A stretch of 20,385 nt of DNA, taken from NCBI GenBank assembly GCA_002405515.1, contig DHLZ01000222.1, forward strand, positions 1-20,385, written 5' to 3'. This DNA is from Planctomycetaceae bacterium UBA4655 (GTDB lineage Bacteria; Planctomycetota; Planctomycetia; Pirellulales; UBA1268). Both the position numbers and the translations under genes were made by a program. Of this stretch, positions 6,461 through 13,133 are shown in pieces (the first letter of the stretch is position 1; each line of letters opens with the position of its first letter). The notes beneath the pieces are model-generated. The model saw only the letters and a list, made by a program, of their open reading frames with translations. It was not told the DNA's origin and ran no database searches.

Positions 6461-8878
6461 CTAACGAACGAGCTGAAACTCCGGCAGCATGACCATGGCC
6501 CACAGGCAGTCGGCCACCGACTCGGGCGTGGGCCGCTCGCCGAGCAGGTCGCGGGCCGCCGCGGCCTCTGCCGCCGTGGGCCGGCGGGCGAGGGCCGCGG
6601 CGAACATCCACTCCACAATCGTATCGGCCGCGGGGCCTCGGGCCGCGAGGATTCTCTTGCCGCCCGCGGCTAGCTCGTCGGCGAGGCTCTGCTCGTTGGC
6701 CAGGCGGATCGCCTCCAGCGTGGTCAGATCGGCCGGGCGGCTGGTCACCACCTGATCGCGGTTGGGGCGGCCCAGTGCGGCCATGAGCGGCGTGCTCTTC
6801 ACGAGCACGGCCCGCACCATCGGCAGGGGCCCCGGAACCGCGACGCTGCCGACCCCCTCGACGAACGCCTGCTCGCCCGCTGCCCAGGTCGCTTGATTCG
6901 TGACTACCGCGGCGGGCTGCCAGTCGGCCGGCTGCTTGTCCTTGGCAAAGCGGCCGTTGTCGTCGGGCAGCGTGTCGGCCCACTGCCACGAGTCGTCGGT
7001 CACCACCGTCGCGTCGGCCCCGTCGGCGAGCCGCATATCCAGTTCGAGCCGCAGCCCGGCCATTCCGCCACCGTCGCCGACCACGACGAGCAGTTCGTTG
7101 CCGCCGGCCCGCAGTGCGTCAGTGGCCCGGGCCACCTGCGGTGCCTGCCAGTCTTTGGTGGTCATGATCTTCCGGCCGTTGAGGAACACGACGGCGCCGT
7201 CGTCGGCCGTCGCGACGAGCCCCGCATGGAGGGCCGCGGCCGGCAGTTTGAACTCCTTGCGAAAGGCCCGCTTCACGGCCTGCGAGGTGTTGCCGGCCGC
7301 GTCGAGCCAGATCCACTTTGCGGCCGCGGCCGGCGGCGGTTTTGCGCCGGCTGTCGCGACGAACCGCTGGTGGAAGGGCACCTCCCCCTTCGCCGGCGCG
7401 GCTCCCGTGAGCAGCCAGACGGCGTCGGTGAACTGTTCGGCCGTCATCCGCCGCGGCAGCGGTCCCTGAAACACGTAGTCGCCGCCGCGGGGCTGACCTG
7501 CGACCGGCGGCGTCACGGCCCCGTAGGCCTCCGCCGTGCAGATCGTCTCCAGCACGTGCCTGATGTCCCAGCCATGGCTCACGAGATCGCCGGCCAGGAC
7601 GTCGAGCAGATCCTCGCTCCACGGCTTCGTTCGCAGGCTGTCGACCGGGTGCACGATCCCCCGTCCCATGAGCCGGTGCCAGAGACGGTTCACGAGGTTC
7701 CGCGACAGCCAGCCGTTCTCGGGCTTCGTCATGATCGCGGCCAACTGCTCCAGCCGCTTGGGCGGCGGCGCGGCGGGATCGACCTGGCCGAGATCGGCGA
7801 ACAGCCAGGCGGGCGTGGCCTTCACGCCGGTCGCCTTGTCGCAGCGGTTCAATTCCAGCGGCTTGCCCGAGTAGATCGCCGCGAGGTCGTAGGTTTCCTT
7901 GAGTTTCCAGCGATCGACGAAGCTGTCGTGGCAGCTGGCGCACTTGAGATTGATGCCGAGGAAGGTCTGGCCCACGTTTTGGGCGAATTGGATCGGCACG
8001 GTCTGGCTGGCGTTCACCACGCCCCGCCACACGATGCCGTCGATGAATCCCCGCGACTCGTCCGTCGGCGCGATCAGTTCGCGGACGAACCGGTCGTACG
8101 GCACGTTGTCACGGAGCGACCGATGGAGCCACGCGGTGATCTGCCGCCGGCCATTGGTGATGAAGCCGGTGCCCGTATAGTCGTTCCGCAGCAGGTCGCT
8201 CCAGAACGTCATCCAGTGCTCGGCGTAGGGAACCGCATCGGCGAGCAGTTCGCGGACGAGGCGGGCCCGCTTCCCCGGATCGGTGTCGGCCGCGAATGTC
8301 TCGACCCGCGCGGGATCGGGCAGCAGGCCCACGAGGTCGAGGCTCACGCGGCGGATGAACGTGCGGTCGTCGCACCGCGGCGGGCGGTCGACACCCCGCT
8401 CCTTCCAGTAGGCGTCCACGATCCGATCCACCGGGTTCGTGCGGCCGCCCGTGGCCGGCGGCAGTGCCACCTCCCGGAGCCGCAGCGGCGGCTCCCACGA
8501 GGACCGCTGGAAGGCGAAGCCCGGCTCCCACGGGGCCTGCTCGTCGACCCACCGCTTCAGAACCGCAACTGCCTCGGGCGGCAGCGGCTTCCCCTCGCTG
8601 GGCATCCGATAGTCAGGGTCGTCGCTCACGACCCGCCGAACGATCTCGCTCTCGGCGGCCTTGCCCGCGACCAGTCCGGCCGTGCCCGAATCGCCCCCCG
8701 CGAGGAGATCCTCCCGGGTGTTCATCGAGAAGCCACCCTGCCGGGCGTCGCCGGTGTGACACTCGCCGCAGTGCTTCTTCAGCAGCGGCACGACCTCGTG
8801 GGCGAAGTCGACCGCTCCGGCCGTTCCCGCCAAGCCGGCCAGAAGCATCACGGTGCCGATTTTCGCAGAGCCACGCAT
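6461..8878 (-). CDS. PSCyt1-DUF1549-DUF1553 cytochrome-like protein
   Basis: An approximately 805-residue exported protein. After a signal peptide (MLLAGLAGTAGAVDFA) comes a planctomycete cytochrome-c-like domain with CGECH (about 37-41), then DUF1549 with RTFIRRVSLDLVGLLPDP (about 173-190) and a second haem-type motif CASCH (about 313-317). DUF1553 begins near NGWLSRNLVNRLWHRLMGRG (about 389-408). A beta-rich block, about 520-665, with AKWIWLDAAGNTSQAVKRAF and VVFLNGRKI, sits inside the DUF1553 region before its C-terminal part resumes. The protein is presumably a periplasmic c-type cytochrome working with the downstream DUF1501 protein; substrate unknown. ATG 8878 is preferred over GTG 8881 because GAGG is five bases away. 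The start overlaps the TGA of the LamG gene. Confidence 0.93.
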   Translation of the reverse strand: MRGSAKIGTVMLLAGLAGTAGAVDFAHEVVPLLKKHCGECHTGDARQGGFSMNTREDLLAGGDSGTAGLVAGKAAESEIVRRVVSDDPDYRMPSEGKPLPPEAVAVLKRWVDEQAPWEPGFAFQRSSWEPPLRLREVALPPATGGRTNPVDRIVDAYWKERGVDRPPRCDDRTFIRRVSLDLVGLLPDPARVETFAADTDPGKRARLVRELLADAVPYAEHWMTFWSDLLRNDYTGTGFITNGRRQITAWLHRSLRDNVPYDRFVRELIAPTDESRGFIDGIVWRGVVNASQTVPIQFAQNVGQTFLGINLKCASCHDSFVDRWKLKETYDLAAIYSGKPLELNRCDKATGVKATPAWLFADLGQVDPAAPPPKRLEQLAAIMTKPENGWLSRNLVNRLWHRLMGRGIVHPVDSLRTKPWSEDLLDVLAGDLVSHGWDIRHVLETICTAEAYGAVTPPVAGQPRGGDYVFQGPLPRRMTAEQFTDAVWLLTGAAPAKGEVPFHQRFVATAGAKPPPAAAAKWIWLDAAGNTSQAVKRAFRKEFKLPAAALHAGLVATADDGAVVFLNGRKIMTTKDWQAPQVARATDALRAGGNELLVVVGDGGGMAGLRLELDMRLADGADATVVTDDSWQWADTLPDDNGRFAKDKQPADWQPAAVVTNQATWAAGEQAFVEGVGSVAVPGPLPMVRAVLVKSTPLMAALGRPNRDQVVTSRPADLTTLEAIRLANEQSLADELAAGGKRILAARGPAADTIVEWMFAAALARRPTAAEAAAARDLLGERPTPESVADCLWAMVMLPEFQLVR

Positions 8879-9651
8879 CACGGCCTCGCCAGCGAACGGA
8901 CCTGCTCTTCCCTAAGCGGTCGATTCCAGATCTTCACGTCATCGATCACGCCGTCCATGAACTCGTTGCCCGCTGAGCAGCCGATCCGCAGTTTCTGTCC
9001 CGGCTGCATGAGCCGCGGAGTGCCCTTGTAGGGAAAAGTCTTCTTCAGGTCGCCATCCAGATACACGCGACACTCCTTCGTCGCGTCGTCGACCACGTAG
9101 GTCACGAGGTACCAGCGGCCCACCTCGAGCCGCCCCCCCTGCCCATTCGTGCCGACGTCATTCGCCCCGAAGTCCACCTTCCGGATCCACTGGGAGCCTG
9201 TTCCGATGTCGCCGTGCACCTGGGCGGCATTGACCTTCATGTCGAAAGTGAACTCGCCTCCGTGCCGCGTGCCGACAATGCCGGAGTAGGTCGGCGGCTC
9301 GGTCAGCCAGATCCAGGCCGACACGGTGAACGACGGGATGTCGAAGTCGGCGTGGTAGGGAACCTCTACGTGGTTCTTCTCGCGGCGCACGAAGAGCCGC
9401 CCGCGACCAACCACTCCTTGCTCGTGCGGCTTCGCGCCGTGTACCGTGCCGTGGTGGCCGCCGACCGCGTCACGGGCCTGGTCGCCGTCAGGTTCGTCGA
9501 GCGTCCAGTGGGCAATCGGGGCCGCCGCTGGAGGCGGAGCCGTCGCGGGAGGATCGGTAGCCGCACCGATGGTTGCGAACGCCATCATGGCGGCGAGCGG
9601 CAGGACCGTGCGACGCATCGCGGACGGTCGCAGAAGGTCGAAGCCAATCAT
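8878..9651 (-). CDS. Exported LamG/concanavalin-like domain protein
   Basis: This 257-residue protein has a signal peptide (RRTVLPLAAMMAFATIGAA) and a short proline/alanine linker. A LamG-type jelly roll fills the rest: IAHWTLDEPDGDQARDAVG (about 46-64), HVEVPYHADFDIPSFTVSAW, GRWYLVTYVVDDATKECRVY and a final MDGVIDDVKIWNRPL. These are the classic LamG markers (HW.LDE, ts.WiW, vyvDG, iDdvriwnr). It probably binds polysaccharide outside the cytoplasm. ATG 9651 has AGAGAGG seven bases upstream; a start at 9618 would give a shorter signal peptide and cannot be excluded. Its stop overlaps the start of the DUF1549/DUF1553 gene, so it heads a three-gene operon and may direct that redox module to a substrate. 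Confidence 0.88.
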   Translation of the reverse strand: MIGFDLLRPSAMRRTVLPLAAMMAFATIGAATDPPATAPPPAAAPIAHWTLDEPDGDQARDAVGGHHGTVHGAKPHEQGVVGRGRLFVRREKNHVEVPYHADFDIPSFTVSAWIWLTEPPTYSGIVGTRHGGEFTFDMKVNAAQVHGDIGTGSQWIRKVDFGANDVGTNGQGGRLEVGRWYLVTYVVDDATKECRVYLDGDLKKTFPYKGTPRLMQPGQKLRIGCSAGNEFMDGVIDDVKIWNRPLREEQVRSLARP

Positions 9652-9840
9652 TCTTGAACCTCTCTAAAAGGATATCGCCTGGAATAGTATGATCAATAGG
9701 GGAAAGATCTCCATTCGATCCAGCACTCGGGTTGCAACTGCCGTGGCTCCCGGATTTGGGGCGTGCTCCCGAACCGTGACGCGAAGCCCCACCATGTCTT
9801 CCCTTGCCGGCGTCCGCGATGCCGGACCGGAGCCAGCCCC
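9652..9840. promoter_or_regulatory. Divergent intergenic region between the LamG operon and the ABC importer
   Basis: These 189 bases separate two divergent operons and contain one of the most AT-rich patches in the window (about 9665-9710). For the minus-strand operon, TTGATC (9696-9691), a 16-bp spacer and TATCCT (9674-9669) form a weak promoter candidate, although the leader would be very short. For the importer, GGAG at 9829-9832 lies eight bases before ATG 9841. I found no convincing ModE-type palindrome or molybdenum-cofactor riboswitch here. Confidence 0.35.
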
Positions 9841-10509
9841 ATGATCATGCTCGATGCGGTGACCGTACGAAGCGGTGGCTTCGAGCTGCGGGACGTCGGC
9901 TTCACGGTGCCGGCAGGGGCCTACGGCGTCTTGATGGGCCGCACCGGCAGCGGTAAGAGCACGGTGCTCGAAGCGATCTGCGGGCTGCGGCCCTTGGCGG
10001 CGGGAGCGATCCGGCTGGGCGATCGCGACGTCACCCGCCTGCCGACGGCCGCGCGAGACATCGGCTACGTGCCGCAGGACCGGGTGCTCTTTTCCCACAT
10101 GACGGTCGGCCGGCAGATCGCGCTGCCGCTGGAGGTGCGCCGCTGGCCGCGGGCCACGATCGGCCCGCGTGTCGCGGAAGTGGCGGCGCTCCTCGGTATC
10201 GAACCCCTGCTGACCAGACATCCCGCGGGGCTCAGTGGCGGCGAGGCGCAGCGGGTGGCGCTCGCGCGGGCGTTGGTCTTTCGTCCCGAGGTGCTGCTGC
10301 TCGACGAGCCACTCACCGGGCTCGACGAGGCGACCCGGGCCGGCGCCTGCGATGTGCTCGCCGGCGTCCACAGGTCCACCGGGGTCACCGTGCTGCACGT
10401 CACCCACGATTCCCGTGAGAGCCGGCGGCTGGCGGATGTATGCTTCGTGCTGGAGAAGGGCGGTGTCGTGCAGGGCGACGAAGCCTGCGCCGCCGGAGCC
10501 ATGGCATGA
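9841..10509 (+). CDS. ABC importer ATPase subunit, molybdate/tungstate type
   Basis: This 222-residue ABC ATPase is complete: Walker A GRTGSGKST (33-41), Q-loop VPQD (Q79), signature LSGGEAQRVALARAL (131-145), Walker B VLLLDEP (151-157), D-loop GLDE and H-loop VTHD (H189). Length fits a minimal nucleotide-binding subunit without the C-terminal TOBE/MOP regulatory domain often found in ModC. ATG 9841 is chosen because the nucleotide-binding domain starts there (MIMLDAVTVRSG) and GGAG is eight bases upstream; the frame remains open further upstream but is not domain-like. Its stop overlaps the next start as ATGA. Substrate is inferred from the ModA-like binding protein and ModB-like permease. 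ModC, WtpC and TupC cannot be separated here, so no symbol is given. Confidence 0.9.
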   Translation: MIMLDAVTVRSGGFELRDVGFTVPAGAYGVLMGRTGSGKSTVLEAICGLRPLAAGAIRLGDRDVTRLPTAARDIGYVPQDRVLFSHMTVGRQIALPLEVRRWPRATIGPRVAEVAALLGIEPLLTRHPAGLSGGEAQRVALARALVFRPEVLLLDEPLTGLDEATRAGACDVLAGVHRSTGVTVLHVTHDSRESRRLADVCFVLEKGGVVQGDEACAAGAMA

Positions 10510-12074
10510 TCTGGTACCGAGACACTAAGACGACGGCAGGCCGCCGCCGCGGCATCATCTCGCGGTCGGCCCTGCTCCTGCTGGCCGGGGCCGGTGTGTT
10601 GGCGGTGGCGGTGGGCATGCTGCTGACGGATCGGCCGGCGGGGCCGGCGGCGGAGGTCGTGGAGCTGGCGTGCGCGGCCGGGCTGCGGCCGCCTGTGGAG
10701 GAGGCCCTCGCCGCCTACCGGCGCGAAACCGACGGCCGCGTGCTGCTGCAATACGGCGGCTCGAACACGCTCGTCAGCCAGATCGTCATCGCCAAGACCG
10801 GCGATCTGGTGCTCCTCGCCGACGACTCCTATCTGGCGACGCTGGCCGAAGCGGGCCTGCTTGCCGAGACGCTGCCGGTCGCCGAGCAGCAGGCGGTGCT
10901 CTGCGTGGCCAAGGGCAACCCCAAGGGCATCGGCGGACTGGCCGACCTGACGCGTGCCGACGTGCGCACGATGCTCGGCAGCCCCGAGCAGGCGGCGATC
11001 GGCAAGGTCACCCGTGCGGCCCTCGAGCGGGCGACGCGCTGGGCCGAGATCGAGCAGGCGGTGCGGGAGCGGGGCGGCTTTCTGCCCACGGTGCCGGAGG
11101 TCGTCAGCGCGGTGAAGCTCGGCGCCGCCGACGCCGCCATCGCCTGGCGGGCGAACGTCGCCGCCGAAGCGGGTCTGGAGGTCGTGCCATGCCCCGAGCT
11201 CGACGGTGCCCGAGCCCGGGTCGTGATCGCCGTGCTCACCTCCGCGCGATCGCCGACGGCCGCCCTGCGGCTGGCCCGCTACCTCACGGCCCGCGACCGC
11301 GGCCTCGAGGCGTTCGCCGCCGCCGGCTACGACGTCATCGACGGCGACCCATGGGCGGTGCGGCCGGAGCTGACGTTCTACTGCGGCGCCGTGAACCGCC
11401 GGGCCGTCGAGCCGATCCTGGCCGACTTCGAGCGGCGCGAGGGGTTGAAGATCAACACGGTCTACAACGGCTGCGGCATCCTCACCGGGCAGATGAAGGC
11501 GATCGCCGACTGGCAGCGGGGCCGCGGCTTTCCCGACCTCTACATGGCCTGCGACCGCTACTATCTCGACGAGGTCGGCGGGCTGTTCCAGGACGCCACC
11601 GACATCTCAGAAACCGAAGTTGTGATCGCCGTGCCCAAGGGCAACCCCAAGGGCATCACCTCGATCACCGACCTCGCCGCGCCCGGACTGCGGCTCGCCG
11701 TCGGCCAGCCCAAGCAGTGCACGATCGGCGTCCTCACCCGGCAGCTGCTGCGGGCGAAGGGCATGCTCGAGACGATCATGCCCAACGTCGTCGCCGAGAC
11801 GTGCAGCTCGTCGCTCCTCCTGCCGATGGTGACCACGGGCTCCGTCGATGCCGCGTTCGTCTACGAATCCGATATCAAGCTCGCGGATCGCGAGGTCGAC
11901 ATGATCCGCGTCGCCGTGCCGGAGGCGATCGCCGTGCAGCCCATCGGGATCGCGCGGCGGAGCGAGTTCAAGTGGCTCACCCGCCGGCTCATGGACGCCG
12001 TCACCCGCGGCCGCGGCTCCTTCGAAGCCGCGGGCTTTCGCTGGCGGCATGCCGCCTCCACCGCCGCGCCATGA
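10506..12074 (+). CDS. Membrane-anchored tandem double substrate-binding protein, ModA/TupA-like
   Basis: This 522-residue protein has a positively charged N-terminus and one hydrophobic segment (ALLLLAGAGVLAVAVGMLL, about 23-41), so it is probably tethered to the outer face of the inner membrane. Two ModA-like binding domains follow in one chain. Domain 1 is about 50-284, with GRVLLQYGGSNTLVSQI and VAKGNPKGIGGLADLT. Domain 2 is about 287-520, with LKINTVYNGCGILTGQMKAI, FPDLYMACDRYYLDEV and VPKGNPKGITSITDLA. KGNPKG recurs at about 136 and 378, and the homologous halves are offset by about 242 residues. ModA proteins normally have a single domain of about 230-260 residues. ATGA overlaps join the gene to both neighbours. 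Oxyanion binding is an inference from family and context. Confidence 0.85.
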   Translation: MIWYRDTKTTAGRRRGIISRSALLLLAGAGVLAVAVGMLLTDRPAGPAAEVVELACAAGLRPPVEEALAAYRRETDGRVLLQYGGSNTLVSQIVIAKTGDLVLLADDSYLATLAEAGLLAETLPVAEQQAVLCVAKGNPKGIGGLADLTRADVRTMLGSPEQAAIGKVTRAALERATRWAEIEQAVRERGGFLPTVPEVVSAVKLGAADAAIAWRANVAAEAGLEVVPCPELDGARARVVIAVLTSARSPTAALRLARYLTARDRGLEAFAAAGYDVIDGDPWAVRPELTFYCGAVNRRAVEPILADFERREGLKINTVYNGCGILTGQMKAIADWQRGRGFPDLYMACDRYYLDEVGGLFQDATDISETEVVIAVPKGNPKGITSITDLAAPGLRLAVGQPKQCTIGVLTRQLLRAKGMLETIMPNVVAETCSSSLLLPMVTTGSVDAAFVYESDIKLADREVDMIRVAVPEAIAVQPIGIARRSEFKWLTRRLMDAVTRGRGSFEAAGFRWRHAASTAAP

Positions 12075-12994
12075 CCGCTTCCGCCCCGCCGCCCCCCTTC
12101 ACACCGCCCGCTTCGTCCGGCTCCGCCGCCGCGGACCGCATCCGCCGCGCCGATGCCGTCTTCCTGGCGGTGCTCGTGGTGTTGGGCGGGCTCTACGTCG
12201 CCGCACTCGTGGCGTTGATGACGGCCGACGTCGCCTATCTGGCCACCGCCGGCGACGCCCCGCCGGCGCCGCTGCCGCTGCTCCAGCCGCTGTGGCATGC
12301 CGGCCATGCGCTCCTGGGCGTGTTCGCCGATCCCGCGATCCGGCATTCGTTCGCCCTGACCATGATCTCCTGCAGCATCACGACCGTGCTCGCGCTCGCC
12401 GTGGCGATTCCGCTGGGCTACCTGCTCTCGCGGTACGACTTCCGCGGCCGGCAGCTCGTCGACGCGATCCTCGACATCCCGATCGTGCTGCCCCCGCTGG
12501 TGCTCGGCATCAGCCTCCTGATCCTGTTTCAGTTCTGGCCCTTTCGGCTGGTCGCGGATCGGGTGGTCTTTCAGGTGCCGGCCGTGATTCTCGCGCAGTT
12601 CATGGTGTCAGCCGCCTTCGCCGCGCGGATCATGCGGGCCGGCTTCGACCAGATCGACCCGCGGCAGGAACGGGTCGCGGTCGTGCTCGGCTGCACGCGG
12701 GCCCAGGCCTTCGCCCGCGTCGTCCTGCCGCAGGCCGGAGGGCCGATCCTCGCCGCCGGCACGATCGCCTGGGCCCGTGCCCTTGGGGAGTTCGGGCCGC
12801 TCTTGGTGTTCGCGGGGGCGACGCGGATGAAGACCGAGGTGCTCTCGACGACCGTGTTCCTCGAACTTTCGATCGGCAATCTCCGCGCCGCGGTGGCCGT
12901 CTCCGTGTTGATGGTGCTCGCCGCGGTGGTCGTGCTCGTGGTGACCCGCACCTGTGCCGGTGGCGCGAAATCGCCATCGCCCGGGGTGAGGTAG
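12071..12994 (+). CDS. ABC importer permease, ModB/TupB/WtpB-like
   Basis: This 307-residue inner-membrane protein has about six membrane segments: roughly 29-50, 95-119, 135-156, 168-188, 226-249 and 273-292. The cytoplasmic coupling loop reads RVAVVLGCTRAQAFARVVLP (201-220), and ARALGEFGPLLVFAG (235-249) carries the ALGEFG signature of ModB-type molybdate/tungstate permeases. The start follows from the ATGA overlap with the binding-protein gene. Operon order is ATPase, binding protein, permease. The frame stays open far upstream, but that part is an arginine-rich shadow. It ends with TAG, and a strong inverted repeat lies 29 bases downstream. Confidence 0.92.
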   Translation: MTASAPPPPFTPPASSGSAAADRIRRADAVFLAVLVVLGGLYVAALVALMTADVAYLATAGDAPPAPLPLLQPLWHAGHALLGVFADPAIRHSFALTMISCSITTVLALAVAIPLGYLLSRYDFRGRQLVDAILDIPIVLPPLVLGISLLILFQFWPFRLVADRVVFQVPAVILAQFMVSAAFAARIMRAGFDQIDPRQERVAVVLGCTRAQAFARVVLPQAGGPILAAGTIAWARALGEFGPLLVFAGATRMKTEVLSTTVFLELSIGNLRAAVAVSVLMVLAAVVVLVVTRTCAGGAKSPSPGVR

Positions 12995-13023
12995 GCGATT
13001 CTAGACCTGCCCCACGCATCCCG

Positions 13024-13048
13024 GCGGGCCCATGAGTCATGGGCCCGC
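13024..13048. terminator. Perfect 12-bp inverted repeat after the ABC operon
   Basis: The arms GCGGGCCCATGA (13024-13035) and TCATGGGCCCGC (13037-13048) are exact reverse complements around a single central G. In RNA this would fold as an 11-bp stem with a three-base loop, a strong hairpin 29 bases after the permease stop. There is no T-tract, so a classic intrinsic terminator is uncertain. A dimeric-regulator operator is the alternative, given its position upstream of the next gene. Confidence 0.5.
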
Positions 13049-13059
13049 GGCGCACGAGT

Positions 13060-13113
13060 GTGAACCGGTTCCTGGCCCGGACTACACTTGCCAACCGAGG
13101 TCCGGTTCCGAAC
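13060..13113 (+). promoter_or_regulatory. Candidate promoter and operator for the heparinase-like gene
   Basis: GTGAAC (13060-13065), a 17-bp spacer and TACACT (13083-13088) form a weak promoter candidate. The 10-bp palindrome GAACCGGTTC (13062-13071) overlaps its -35, and GTTC-C-GAAC lies downstream at 13105-13113. CCGGTTCC occurs twice (13066-13073 and 13102-13109). The clustering suggests a regulator site. The Shine-Dalgarno sequence GGAGG follows at 13118-13122. Confidence 0.3.
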
Positions 13114-13133
13114 GAGTGGAGGACAAGCCTGCC

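Noticed and set aside
6893..9031. Long plus-strand ORF (712 codons) across the DUF1549/DUF1553 gene
   Set aside because: Antisense shadow; the minus strand has two CxxCH motifs and intact domains.
9652..9840. Molybdenum-cofactor riboswitch or ModE site before the ABC importer
   Set aside because: I could not find the conserved helices of the riboswitch or a ModE-type TATAT inverted repeat; only a weak AT-rich patch is present.
10670..12070. Upstream extension of the permease frame
   Set aside because: The upstream part is an arginine-rich shadow of the binding-protein gene. The permease start is fixed by the ATGA overlap at 12071.
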